Assembly (NCBI RefSeq): GCF_040513375.1 | Contig: NZ_JBEVTG010000002.1 | Location: forward strand, 496,001-560,000 | Reading direction: 5' to 3' | DNA: 64,000 nucleotides | Origin: Flagellimonas_B algarum | GTDB lineage: Bacteria > Bacteroidota > Bacteroidia > Flavobacteriales > Flavobacteriaceae | Shown: piece by piece, positions 42,256 through 51,077 of the stretch | Layout of the letters: every line of letters begins with the position of its first letter | How positions within the stretch are numbered: the stretch's first letter is position 1 | Position numbers and translations under genes: made by a program | The notes under the pieces: generated by a model | The model's database searches: none | The model's input: the letters and a program-made list of their open reading frames with translations, nothing else | What the model was told of the DNA's origin: nothing

Positions 42256-43977
42256 ATGAAACGAACAAATTTAATCTTCCTACTTGGGCTGTTGGCCCTA
42301 ATGAGCGCATGTGCCCAACAAGCCGAAGAAAATTACAATGGCGAATGGGTCGGTCATCTGTCGAACCGACAAAGCTTCAATTTCCATGTGAGCTTGACCC
42401 AAGCGGAAGGTGATCGGTACCGATTGCGCATTAAGAACGATACCGATCTTATCGATACGGTAGTTCGCTCGACAAAACCGGGGCAACTCCATTTCGACAT
42501 TGACGAGCAGCTCTTTTTCAAGCTCGACTACACCCCTGACAAAAATGCGTTGGGCGGGTTTATCCAATCCGGGAAATTTCTATACCGGGTCCATTTCCCC
42601 AAAAATAACGAGCATTCCTATTCGGGGAAGTGGAACGCCTTTATGGTCGACGACGGCTTACAGTCGGACGATATCATGCTCTATGTCGAGCTCATGGACG
42701 ATTTCGGACTGGTGGCTTTTCCCTTTTTTGGTGACCAACGTTTTCGCGGAATGTGGACATGGGACTTTGAAAGGGACGGTAACCTGCTTCGGTTCACGGA
42801 TGGGAACGGTGGATTGAATTTCGTGGCCGATCTTCAAGGCGACCAAATCAAACTGGGTATTTACCTTACGGATCGCTTACTGACCGAGGTTGACCTTACC
42901 CATACGAATGATGGTTGGGAATATCGGTCGGATGCCGATCCAATCCCACAAGATACCCGTACCCCGAAGGCCTTGGAAGATGGCTGGGCCACAGGTCACT
43001 GTGTTGATTTTGGGGTTGACCCGATACCCTTGAATCGAATGATCGACAGCATTTCAGAAGGGGCCTTGGTGAACACCCATAGCGTGCTGATCTCTAAAAA
43101 GAACACCCTGGTCTTTGAGAACTACTATGGGGGCTGGAACGGCCACATTCCCCACGACCTGCGTTCGGCCTCCAAAAGCATTTCATCGGCCGTCATCGGC
43201 ATTGCCTTGGAAGAAGGCATTTTACCCAGTGTCGAAACTCCGGTATATGATCTTTTGCCCCAAAGTTATCAATATACCAAAGCGGGTCGAAAAGCCCGGA
43301 TTACCCTACAGCACCTATTGACCATGAGTTCAGGGCTCGAGGTTAACGGCGAAGCCAATGAAGACCGCTATCAAGATCCCAGAACGCCAAACGGTTGGCT
43401 GCAAACGGTACTCGAAGCCCCCATGGTACAGGAGCCTGGCGACTACCTTGATTACGGTTCGGCCAACCCGTTTTTATTAGGTGTTGCCCTGGCCGAACAA
43501 TTGGACCTGCCCCTTCAGGACTATATGCATGAAAAACTGTTCGCCCCCTTGGGGATTGTCAATTACATTAACCAAACCGATGATACCTACCAAGATCCCT
43601 ACTTCGGCGGTGGCATGCTTTTGACCTCTCGTGATCTATTGAAATTCGGACAGTTGTTCCTCAACAAGGGAAGATGGAATGACCAACAGGTCCTTTCAGA
43701 AGCCTGGGTCGCGGAATCCTTTTCGATTTATGGTCGCTTGCAGGATACTAGAGACAAAAACGAATACGGCTACCTTTGGTGGCACGATCGATATACCGTT
43801 GGTAATCGCGAAATCAAAACGGTGGAAGCCCGAGGCGCCGGTGGACAATTCATCTTCATAATTCCGGAATTGGAGAGCGTGGTCGTAATCACCTCCGGTA
43901 ATTTCAGGAATCGAAAAGGCAATCAACCCCGAACGATTTTGAAAGAATACATCCTTCCGGCCATGCTTGCCCATTAA
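42256..43977 (+). CDS. Beta-lactamase-fold serine hydrolase with N-terminal beta domain
   Basis: A 573-residue lipoprotein (signal MKRTNLIFLLGLLALMSAC, lipobox C19). The first 250 residues are beta-rich and unassigned, possibly lipocalin- or calycin-like (NGEWVGHLSNRQSFNFHVSLTQ). The hydrolase domain has the nucleophile motif SASK (S304-K307) in DLRSASKSISSAVIGIALEEG. YLDYGSANPFLLGVALAEQ supplies the second motif and EARGAGGQFIFIIPEL the third. This domain is closest to the 6-aminohexanoate-hydrolase-like group. Follows an AraC gene. Confidence 0.88.
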   Translation: MKRTNLIFLLGLLALMSACAQQAEENYNGEWVGHLSNRQSFNFHVSLTQAEGDRYRLRIKNDTDLIDTVVRSTKPGQLHFDIDEQLFFKLDYTPDKNALGGFIQSGKFLYRVHFPKNNEHSYSGKWNAFMVDDGLQSDDIMLYVELMDDFGLVAFPFFGDQRFRGMWTWDFERDGNLLRFTDGNGGLNFVADLQGDQIKLGIYLTDRLLTEVDLTHTNDGWEYRSDADPIPQDTRTPKALEDGWATGHCVDFGVDPIPLNRMIDSISEGALVNTHSVLISKKNTLVFENYYGGWNGHIPHDLRSASKSISSAVIGIALEEGILPSVETPVYDLLPQSYQYTKAGRKARITLQHLLTMSSGLEVNGEANEDRYQDPRTPNGWLQTVLEAPMVQEPGDYLDYGSANPFLLGVALAEQLDLPLQDYMHEKLFAPLGIVNYINQTDDTYQDPYFGGGMLLTSRDLLKFGQLFLNKGRWNDQQVLSEAWVAESFSIYGRLQDTRDKNEYGYLWWHDRYTVGNREIKTVEARGAGGQFIFIIPELESVVVITSGNFRNRKGNQPRTILKEYILPAMLAH

Positions 43978-44080
43978 AGAATGCCCCCTTTGGATCAAAG
44001 GCTCATAAAGTTTTCACAAAATGGGTCGGCGTAAGCAGCCTTTTATGAAAAAACACATCCAATAGATGTTGGTTAGTATA

Positions 44081-44161
44081 AGATGCCTGCCGACCTCTTA
44101 GAAGTTGCTGTGTTAAGTTCATATGGTTTGGTTGGTTGTTAGTTAATGTTGGCAGGCGTCT
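44081..44161. repeat. Long-range 14-bp inverted repeat between converging genes
   Basis: AGATGCCTGCCGAC (44081-44094) pairs with GTTGGCAGGCGTCT (44148-44161), all Watson-Crick except two G-U pairs, with a 53-nt loop and TTTT next. It lies between a plus-strand and a minus-strand gene end and may be a bidirectional terminator or an RNA element. Confidence 0.55.
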
Positions 44162-44169
44162 TTTCAACT

Positions 44170-45153
44170 TCAGATACTCCCGTAATTCTTAAGGATAATT
44201 TCATCGGTTTCGGCTTTCGACTTGAAGACGTCGAACGTCCTGCCCTGGGTACGCAAGGCTCCTAAGGCATTGGCATACTTGGCTGCCCTGATGTAATTGT
44301 TTTCGTTACCTAAAAGCCCGAAGCCGAGTCCACCCGCGAACGAATCACCACAACCCGTCGTGTCGATAACGTGGTCGACTTTGACCGATTTGACCATCTC
44401 TTGCTGAACGGCCCCGTCCTTTTTATAGAACACCGCCCCACCATTGGCATCTAGGGTAACGATCAACGACTTCACCCCTTTGTTGACACAATGGGTGCCG
44501 AATGGGGTTAAATGGGAAGTGTCCGATTCATCGAAATGGCCCAAGTCTTCGACTCGGTATTCTTTCTCGAACCACGAACATTTCGATTCTTCCAAGTTCA
44601 TTTTAAGCACATCGATATAGGGCAACCACTGATCGCGATCGATCCAATACCGGATCTTACGATCCCCCGATATGGTAATGGTGTTGGTGGGCCCATGAGC
44701 GTCGAAGATGACGGTACCCTTACTGTTGCCCTTGATGTATTTCAAGGTTTCGAGTGGCACTTCATAGTCGGTAATAGGCACACAGACAAAGACGTCACAG
44801 TGTAAAAGTTCGGTAAGGTCTTCAGGAACGATGGGGTTCATAAAGCCCGTTTGTTTCTCCAAGCGGTTGTTCTGGTCCACGAATTTAAGACTGATCACGT
44901 CACCTTGGTCCGCATCGGAAGTGATATGGTCGGTGTTCAAATTGGGATACTCGGCCAAAAGTTCCTTAATGGCTTGTTCATCTTTTTTCCGCGTATGCGA
45001 AACCAAATGCACCGTGCCCGAATCACCCAACAATTTAGACAAGCCGATCGCGGTATGCGTGGCACAGCCATATTTCTCGATCACTTCGCCATGATGGGTG
45101 GTGATATGGTCTCTTGGAATCGGTCCGAGTACAGCGACATGATAATGTGGCAT
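44170..45153 (-). CDS. PfkB-family carbohydrate/nucleoside kinase
   Basis: A 327-residue ribokinase-fold kinase. The C-terminal signature DTTGCGDSFAGGLGFGLLG carries the catalytic aspartate (usually DTTGAGD; here A is replaced by C). The N-terminus reads MPHYHVAVLGPIPRDHITT and SKLLGDSGTVHLVSH. MNLEESKCSW and TLDANGGAVFY are family elements. The substrate (sugar, adenosine or another nucleoside) cannot be told from sequence. Translation is set at the ATG for MPHYH; a longer frame upstream has no family sequence. Confidence 0.86.
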   Translation of the reverse strand: MPHYHVAVLGPIPRDHITTHHGEVIEKYGCATHTAIGLSKLLGDSGTVHLVSHTRKKDEQAIKELLAEYPNLNTDHITSDADQGDVISLKFVDQNNRLEKQTGFMNPIVPEDLTELLHCDVFVCVPITDYEVPLETLKYIKGNSKGTVIFDAHGPTNTITISGDRKIRYWIDRDQWLPYIDVLKMNLEESKCSWFEKEYRVEDLGHFDESDTSHLTPFGTHCVNKGVKSLIVTLDANGGAVFYKKDGAVQQEMVKSVKVDHVIDTTGCGDSFAGGLGFGLLGNENNYIRAAKYANALGALRTQGRTFDVFKSKAETDEIILKNYGSI

Positions 45154-45392
45154 ATGAAAAAATGTTAGGTCATGAAAAAATACAAAAAAACTTTGCGCGT
45201 TATGGTATCCCCAACCGAAGTTTTGTACTTCAGGGCCAGGCCCCATCCTCGGTTTTTGCCCTAATCACCTCAAAATCATCGATAAAGTGTAAAAAATATC
45301 GATTAAAATGAAAAACCTGTGAATTATTCATAGGATGGTCTGTAGCTAAGTTGCGGATATTTGTATGGTAGTAATCCCCCAAATCCAATGCT

Positions 45393-46544
45393 ATGAAACG
45401 GACAACTAACTTCAAAAAAATGCTATTTCAGGTACTAATGCTGACTTTTATCGGAGCCATGGCGCAAGACCAAATGGATCCCAAAAAAATAGGAGCGGAA
45501 CGTATCGATGACTATCTCGAACTATTGAAATTGGGTTATTCCGATGCTGAAATCTTTCAAGACCTGGGCAATGCGAGTCTCCTATCCGACAAATTCGAGG
45601 CAGCCTCCTTTTGGTATGAAAAGTTGATCGGCCTAGGAGATGATCAACTCACCGCCCTTTATGAAGAACGCTACCGCTATTCATTGGCAAAATCACAAAA
45701 CAAGGCGATCCCGACCAAAGATTGGAAAAGCACGATTACCAATGAGTACGTGGCCAAGAATTCCAATTCGGTGGCACAGCGTCCCGATCAAGGGAACAAC
45801 GAACAATTGGGATCCAATGCCGGCTTACCGGGGTACATTCCGTCCATGTCGTTGACCGAAGATGGTAAGGTCGCTTATTTCAGTAAAGCGGTCTATAAAA
45901 AACCGACCACTGGGATATTCTCAAAACGGGAATTGGTACACGAAATCTACCGTGCCGAAAAAGTGGAAGGGCGTTGGAAGAACATTCAAAAAGTCATTGT
46001 TTGCCCGGAGCACTTTTCTGCCAAACATCCTACGATATCCGGTGATGGTAAGCGTCTGTTCTTTGCTTCGAACATGCCGGGAAGCTACGGGAAGTTCGAC
46101 ATCTACGTTGCCGACCTCGATGCCAAAGGAACGTTCGGATTGGCCAAAAACCTAGGGTCGAAAGTGAATACGAAAAAAGACGAGCTCTACCCTAGCCTTC
46201 ACAACCATACCCTGTTGTTCTTTGCTTCAGAAGGACGAAAAGGATATGGCGGACTGGACCTTTACGCCACCCAGGTACAACAGGAAAGCTTGACCCTTGC
46301 CGTCAACTTGGGTGACCACATCAATAGTGCGAAAGACGACTATGCCATTCAGCTCGACACCCAACAAGGACGGGGTTATGTGGTCTCGAACCGGGGTACC
46401 GACCGTATTGTCGACCAATTTGCGGTACAATTCGGTGGTAAGCGAAAACTTGCTGAGGAACGCGAAGAAAAACTGGCCAACATTCTGAACAATCCGACCA
46501 GCACCAATTACTCGAACACCGTCTACGAAGACGATAACCCATAA
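45393..46544 (+). CDS. Exported PD40 beta-propeller protein
   Basis: A 383-residue protein with signal MKRTTNFKKMLFQVLMLTFIGAMA. After a helical, TPR-like section (about 28-100) comes a beta-propeller of PD40 repeats: SLTEDGKVAYFSKA, HPTISGDGKRLFFASNMPGSYGKFDIYVAD, LYPSLHNHTLLFFASEGRKGYGGLDLYAT. This arrangement recalls the propeller part of flavobacterial OmpA-like gliding and envelope proteins but no OmpA domain is present. Role unknown, probably periplasmic. Confidence 0.85.
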   Translation: MKRTTNFKKMLFQVLMLTFIGAMAQDQMDPKKIGAERIDDYLELLKLGYSDAEIFQDLGNASLLSDKFEAASFWYEKLIGLGDDQLTALYEERYRYSLAKSQNKAIPTKDWKSTITNEYVAKNSNSVAQRPDQGNNEQLGSNAGLPGYIPSMSLTEDGKVAYFSKAVYKKPTTGIFSKRELVHEIYRAEKVEGRWKNIQKVIVCPEHFSAKHPTISGDGKRLFFASNMPGSYGKFDIYVADLDAKGTFGLAKNLGSKVNTKKDELYPSLHNHTLLFFASEGRKGYGGLDLYATQVQQESLTLAVNLGDHINSAKDDYAIQLDTQQGRGYVVSNRGTDRIVDQFAVQFGGKRKLAEEREEKLANILNNPTSTNYSNTVYEDDNP

Positions 46545-46557
46545 CAATGCTGACTCA

Positions 46558-46690
46558 GAAAATCGGTCAGGTGCAGGGGATTAAATCTGGTGTATTCGAT
46601 TGCCAAAAATCAATATCAAAAGGTCAATTCTAATTTATTGGCAAGACTATCGAGAATACGGGTTGTATTATATCAATCTGGCCGATTTTC
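46558..46690 (+). ncRNA. Candidate structured RNA, unknown family
   Basis: Two nested long-range helices lie in the non-coding stretch after the PD40 gene. Outer: GAAAATCGGTCAG (46558-46570) with CTGGCCGATTTTC (46678-46690), 13 bp with one G-U. Inner: GTATTCGAT (46592-46600) with ATCGAGAATAC (46649-46659), two bases bulged, then GCCAA (46602-46606) with TTGGC (46638-46642). An intrinsic terminator starts 8 nt later. It starts 13 bp after the PD40 stop, so it could be a 3'-UTR-derived RNA. Extended length and symmetry suggest comparison with 6S RNA and the Flavo-1 motif, but neither is established. Confidence 0.5.
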
Positions 46691-46698
46691 ATAAAAAG

Positions 46699-46726
46699 AA
46701 GGATGTCGTTACGGCATCCTTTTTTT
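46699..46726 (+). terminator. Intrinsic terminator
   Basis: AAGGATG (46699-46705) / CATCCTT (46715-46721) with a 9-nt loop, followed by a run of seven T. Ends the candidate RNA and the PD40 transcript. Confidence 0.85.
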
Positions 46727-46788
46727 CGTCTGTAGGGGTAAAGGGCAGCAAATCGCAGTATGCATTTGAACGAAAATGACTACATAAA

Positions 46789-46821
46789 TTTGGAATTCTC
46801 ATTCTAAAAAATCTATCTTGA
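46789..46821 (+). promoter_or_regulatory. Candidate promoter for response-regulator transcript
   Basis: TTTG (46789-46792) and TATCTTGA (46814-46821) at 21-bp spacing fit the Bacteroidota -33/-7 promoter. An inverted repeat TCATTCT (46799-46805) / AGAATGA (46821-46827) overlaps the -7 element and could be an operator. The next long gene starts about 290 bp downstream. Confidence 0.5.
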
Positions 46822-46869
46822 GAATGATATAATGCAACCCAAACTCAAAAAATCCCAAATTATTGACCT

Positions 46870-46947
46870 ATGAAAACAGTATGCTACACCCAGATTCCGA
46901 GTACTGACCCCAATCTTTTTCGATACAAGTTCCATCTTCTTTCGTAA
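46870..46947 (+). CDS. Possible 25-residue leader peptide
   Basis: A short frame MKTVCYTQIPSTDPNLFRYK... ending HLLS, starting about 43 bp downstream of the predicted transcription start and lying in the 290-nt leader of the response-regulator gene. Only position and frame support it. The rest of 46948-47119 shows nothing recognisable. Confidence 0.25.
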   Translation: MKTVCYTQIPSTDPNLFRYKFHLLS

Positions 46948-47119
46948 GCGATCGATAGCATAGCGGCCCTGCCCTTTGCCTTTTGCTTCCATGCAATTTC
47001 GTTCGGCCTTTTTTTAAAGGTGACTCCGTCGTACGCCGATCCATCATGGTCATGACCCTGTATTGTGATAGGCCAAGGTCGAACGGTTCCCCCATTCCGT
47101 AACCCAAAACCCGAAGAAG

Positions 47120-47764
47120 ATGAAACCTACTATCATAAAAGTACTGATCATTGAAAGTGATCCCGAACAACAGAAAATCTACCGCGATTATTTCGCCAAT
47201 ACCGACGCCTACGAATTGTGCGGCATTTTCAAAAACGTACATGAAACCTTATTGAACCTCCCCAGGCTGATGCCCGAGATCATCGTCTCCGAAGCCTATT
47301 TTAAAGGCATTTCAGGATTAGACGGTATCGAATTGATCAAAAAGAGGCAGGAACACGTCAAGATCCTCATCATGAGCCATCAAAGCCATTTCGAGGTCAT
47401 TAGAAAGGCCTTTCGCAAAGGGGCTGACGGTTACCTTACCAAACCCATAAGCGCACATCGATTCTTCAATGCGCTGGAGTCGATCGCACAACACGGCACG
47501 ATCATCGAACACGACGTGGCCCGACAGATCATCAGTTCGTTCCAACGTAAAACCTATGCCCAGTTCTCCAAACGGGAGAACCAGATCATCGAGTTCTTAA
47601 AACAAGGGAGTACCTATAAGGTCATCGCGAAAAAGCTGTTCGTGACCACAAGCACGGTCAACTTCCACATACAGAACATCTACTTGAAGCTGAACGTGAA
47701 TTCAAAATCGGAAGCACTTGACAAACTGCGCTTACTCGAAATGAAGGAAGTGGAATTCGATTGA
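47120..47764 (+). CDS. LuxR-type response regulator with atypical receiver
   Basis: A 214-residue protein: receiver domain (about 6-120) and a LuxR/NarL helix-turn-helix (about 145-205: QFSKRENQIIEFLKQGSTYKVIAKKLFVTTSTVNFHIQNIYLKLNVNSKSEA). The acidic pocket is E12/D14, and the conserved lysine is in YLTKP. However, the phospho-acceptor aspartate aligns with E58 (MPEIIVSEAY), so phosphorylation is unlikely and the protein may be constitutively in an active-like state. No histidine kinase gene lies nearby. It is convergent with the antiporter gene. Confidence 0.87.
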   Translation: MKPTIIKVLIIESDPEQQKIYRDYFANTDAYELCGIFKNVHETLLNLPRLMPEIIVSEAYFKGISGLDGIELIKKRQEHVKILIMSHQSHFEVIRKAFRKGADGYLTKPISAHRFFNALESIAQHGTIIEHDVARQIISSFQRKTYAQFSKRENQIIEFLKQGSTYKVIAKKLFVTTSTVNFHIQNIYLKLNVNSKSEALDKLRLLEMKEVEFD

Positions 47765-47769
47765 ATACC

Positions 47770-49008
47770 CTAATGCTGCAGTTTTTTGACGAACGGCCCA
47801 ACCGTTAGGCCCTGCACCAGTATGGAAAAGATGACCACCACATAGGTCATGACCAAGAACAGATCACGGTGCATTCCATCCGAAAGTCCGAGGGCCAAAG
47901 CAATGGATATGGCACCCCGTAACCCACCCCAAGTCATGATCAGATTGGTATTGGGGACGAATTCCAAACGACGTTTGAAAAAATTCACCGGTACGATCAA
48001 AGACAAATAGCGGCACAATAAGGTAATCGGGATCAACAGCAATCCAGCAATGACGAAACCAGTGTGCAATTCGAGTACGAGCAATTCCATTCCGATCAAA
48101 ACGAAGAGAATGGTATTCAATAAAATGTCGATCAATTCCCAAAACTTATCGACATAGCTTTCGGTCAACTCAGACATGGCCTCGGCCCTGAATTTGGTGC
48201 CCCCGACGAACAATCCGGCGACGACCATGGCCAAGGGTGCCGATACATGCAGGTATTGGGCGATGACGGTTCCTGCCATGACGGTAGCCAAGGTAATGAT
48301 GACCTCGATGGCATAGTCGTCGATCGATTTCATCATGCGATAGGTAACCCATCCCAAGAACAGGCCCAACAACACCCCACCCAGAACCTCATGAACGAAA
48401 AGCTCGAGAATGGCTAGAAAAGAGAATCCTTCGGCCGGGTTCGTGGCCAGACCGAAAATCGTTAGGAATACGACGACCCCTACCCCATCATTGAACAAAG
48501 ATTCGCCTACGATCTTTATTTCCAATTTTTTAGGTGCCCCGGCTTTTTTCAAGATACCCAAAACAGCGATGGGATCGGTAGGTGAGATCAAGGCACCGAA
48601 TAACAAGCAGTAAATAAAAGGCACTTCGATACCCAATAAGGGCAAGACCATAAAGGTGGCCGCACCGACCAGAAAGGTCGATACCAGGGTGCCTAAGGTC
48701 GCAAAGGCCAATACCGGCCAGCGTTGTTCTTTCAATTTGTCTAAATCGGTATGCAGTGCCCCGGCAAACAGGAGGAAACTCAACATGATATCGAGGAGTA
48801 TCGTTTTGAAATCGATTTGCGAAATGATGTAGCGCTCCGCATTCAGCAAGGTGTCGTCATAAGCACTTAACGCAAAAGTACCCATGGTGAACACGATGGT
48901 GATCAGGGTTAAACCTATGGTATTGGGTAGTTTGAACAAGCGTACGTTCAGGTAGCCGAAAAATGCCGATATCAGAATGAGGATGGTTGCAATAACGAAA
49001 TAGTCCAT
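47770..49008 (-). CDS. CPA1-type cation:proton antiporter (NhaP/YjcE family)
   Basis: A 412-residue antiporter with about 12 membrane helices beginning MDYFVIATILILISAFFGYLNV. The conserved core is FGALISPTDPIAVLGILKKAG and GESLFNDGVGVVVFLTIFGLA, where the ND pair carries the ion-binding aspartate. RGAISIALALGL near the end is the family's late motif. It exchanges sodium or potassium for protons. ATG 49008 is preferred to one 54 bp upstream because it begins the first helix. It lies downstream of the dnaK terminator, so it is a separate transcript. Confidence 0.92.
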   Translation of the reverse strand: MDYFVIATILILISAFFGYLNVRLFKLPNTIGLTLITIVFTMGTFALSAYDDTLLNAERYIISQIDFKTILLDIMLSFLLFAGALHTDLDKLKEQRWPVLAFATLGTLVSTFLVGAATFMVLPLLGIEVPFIYCLLFGALISPTDPIAVLGILKKAGAPKKLEIKIVGESLFNDGVGVVVFLTIFGLATNPAEGFSFLAILELFVHEVLGGVLLGLFLGWVTYRMMKSIDDYAIEVIITLATVMAGTVIAQYLHVSAPLAMVVAGLFVGGTKFRAEAMSELTESYVDKFWELIDILLNTILFVLIGMELLVLELHTGFVIAGLLLIPITLLCRYLSLIVPVNFFKRRLEFVPNTNLIMTWGGLRGAISIALALGLSDGMHRDLFLVMTYVVVIFSILVQGLTVGPFVKKLQH

Positions 49009-49043
49009 AGTAGCGAAGATATTCAAAAGAAAGGCACAAAAAG

Positions 49044-49075
49044 AAAAGCCCCGATAAAACATCGGGGCTTTTTTT
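49044..49075 (-). terminator. Intrinsic terminator after dnaK
   Basis: A 10-bp GC-rich stem AAGCCCCGAT (49046-49055) / ATCGGGGCTT (49061-49070) with T runs on both sides. On the minus strand it closes the dnaK transcript 20 bp after its stop. Confidence 0.85.
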
Positions 49076-49095
49076 GATTCGCGTTACAACGCTGT

Positions 49096-51012
49096 TTATT
49101 TCACTTCTTCGAAGTCGACATCCTCAACGTTGTCGCCTTCGTTGGCCACACCTCCGGCGTCGGCACCTGCTGCGCCAGCTGTGGGGTCACCACCGTTGGC
49201 CTGGGCTTCCGCCTGTGCTTTGTACATTTCTTCGGAAGCGACTTTCCAGGCTTCGTTGATTTTTTCCAAAGCAGGTTCTATGACGACCACGTCTTTGGTT
49301 TCATAGGCCTTTTTCAATCCTTCAAGGGCTTCTTCGATAGGCTTCTTCTTGTCATCGGAAAGTTTGTCACCGAACTCCTTCAACTGCTTCTCCGTTTGGA
49401 AGATCATGGCGTCGGCCTCGTTCAACTTATCAGCTTTTTCCTTGGCAGCTTTATCGGCCTCGGCATTTGCTTCGGCTTCCGCTTTCATTTTCTGGATTTC
49501 CTCATCGGTCAAGCCCGAAGATGCTTCGATCCGGATATCCTGGGACTTCCCGGTCGCCTTATCGGTAGCCGAAACCTTGATGATTCCATTCGCATCGATA
49601 TCGAAGGTAACCTCGATTTGAGGAGTGCCCCTCGGTGCTGGCGGAATGCCATCCAAATGGAACCTACCGATCGTTTTGTTATCAGCGGCCATCGGACGTT
49701 CGCCTTGCAAGACATGGATCTCAACGGAAGGCTGGTTATCGGCCGCCGTAGAGAATACTTGTGATTTTTTCGTCGGGATGGTCGTATTCGCCTCGATCAA
49801 CTTGGTGTTGACACTTCCCATAGTTTCGATACCCAATGATAACGGGGTCACATCGAGAAGCAAGACGTCTTTCACATCACCGGTCAATACCCCACCTTGG
49901 ATCGCGGCACCAACGGCAACGACCTCATCGGGATTCACCCCTTTCGAGGGTTTCTTACCGAAGAATTGTTCAACGGCTTCTTGAACCGCAGGAATACGGG
50001 TAGACCCACCGACCAAGATGATTTCATCGATATCGCTTTTCGAAAGCCCTGCCGATTTCAATGCGGTCTGACAAGGTTCGATGGTACGCTTGACCAAATC
50101 GTCGATCAACTGCTCGAATTTCGCACGTGACAAGGTACGCACCAAGTGCTTGGGCCCTGAAGCGGTAGCAGTGACATAGGGCAAGTTGATTTCGGTCTGC
50201 GCCGATGATGACAACTCGATTTTCGCTTTTTCAGCAGCCTCGCGCAAGCGTTGCAATGCCATGGCATCGTCACGGAGATCCAACCCTTCGTCACTTTTGA
50301 ATTCTTCGGCCAACCAATCAATGATCTTTTGATCGACATCGTCACCCCCTAAGTGGGTATCGCCATCAGTGGCCAATACTTCGAAGACCCCATCTCCCAA
50401 TTCCAAAATGGAAACATCATGGGTACCCCCTCCGAAATCGAAAACGACAATTTTTTGATCGGCATCCTTCTTGTCCAATCCATAGGCCAATGAAGCCGCG
50501 GTAGGCTCGTTAATGATCCGCTCAACGGTCAAGCCAGCGATTTCTCCGGCTTCTTTGGTGGCTTGTCGTTGTGAATCATTGAAGTAGGCCGGAACCGTAA
50601 TGACGGCACGGCTGACATCTTGTCCCAAATAATCCTCAGCGGTCTTTTTCATTTTCTGAAGGATCATGGCAGACAGCTCTTGCGGGGTATACAACCTTCC
50701 GTCGATATCGACACGTGGGGTATCATTGTCCCCTTTGACGACCTGGTAAGGCACGCGATCTGCTTCTTTGCTCGATTCGCTGTATTTATTCCCCATAAAC
50801 CGCTTGATGGAGTAAATGGTTTTATGCGGATTGGTGACCGCTTGTCGCTTGGCAGGATCACCTACTTTGATCTCACCTCCTTCGACAAAAGCGATTACCG
50901 AAGGCGTGGTGCGTTTGCCCTCCGCATTGGGAATGACCACCGGCTCGTTCCCTTCCATAACGGAAACGCAGGAGTTGGTCGTACCCAAATCAATTCCAAT
51001 AATCTTGCTCAT
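49096..51012 (-). CDS. dnaK: Hsp70 chaperone DnaK
   Basis: A 638-residue ATP-dependent chaperone, full length. The N-terminal ATPase domain begins MSKIIGIDLGTTNSCVSVMEGNEPVVI, and FDFGGGTHDVSILELGDGVFEVLATDGDTHLGGDD is intact. The interdomain linker VLLLDVTPLSLGIETMG follows near 385-400. The C-terminal lid ends in the acidic VEDVDFEEVK, the DnaJ-contacting EEVD-like tail. Neither grpE nor dnaJ is adjacent, as usual in Bacteroidota. It is divergent from sdaA. Confidence 0.98.
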   Translation of the reverse strand: MSKIIGIDLGTTNSCVSVMEGNEPVVIPNAEGKRTTPSVIAFVEGGEIKVGDPAKRQAVTNPHKTIYSIKRFMGNKYSESSKEADRVPYQVVKGDNDTPRVDIDGRLYTPQELSAMILQKMKKTAEDYLGQDVSRAVITVPAYFNDSQRQATKEAGEIAGLTVERIINEPTAASLAYGLDKKDADQKIVVFDFGGGTHDVSILELGDGVFEVLATDGDTHLGGDDVDQKIIDWLAEEFKSDEGLDLRDDAMALQRLREAAEKAKIELSSSAQTEINLPYVTATASGPKHLVRTLSRAKFEQLIDDLVKRTIEPCQTALKSAGLSKSDIDEIILVGGSTRIPAVQEAVEQFFGKKPSKGVNPDEVVAVGAAIQGGVLTGDVKDVLLLDVTPLSLGIETMGSVNTKLIEANTTIPTKKSQVFSTAADNQPSVEIHVLQGERPMAADNKTIGRFHLDGIPPAPRGTPQIEVTFDIDANGIIKVSATDKATGKSQDIRIEASSGLTDEEIQKMKAEAEANAEADKAAKEKADKLNEADAMIFQTEKQLKEFGDKLSDDKKKPIEEALEGLKKAYETKDVVVIEPALEKINEAWKVASEEMYKAQAEAQANGGDPTAGAAGADAGGVANEGDNVEDVDFEEVK

Positions 51013-51061
51013 GTTTTCTATTTAAAGTTGTTGTAATTTCTTTTTGCTACATCCTCCTTAA

Positions 51062-51077
51062 GTCAATGATCATGCCA
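51062..51077 (-). promoter_or_regulatory. Sigma-54-like element before dnaK
   Basis: TGGCATGATCATTGAC, read on the minus strand, resembles the -24/-12 pattern TGGCAyrN4TTGCw except for A instead of C in the -12 block. It is about 50 bp before the dnaK start. TGTCA direct repeats and a TGAC-T-GTCA palindrome lie just upstream at 51090-51106. Confidence 0.35.

Noticed and set aside
42256..43977. True antibiotic-resistance beta-lactamase (also the other three hydrolases)
   Set aside because: Motifs are of the broad penicillin-binding-protein/esterase superfamily with added domains; nothing points to beta-lactam hydrolysis in particular.
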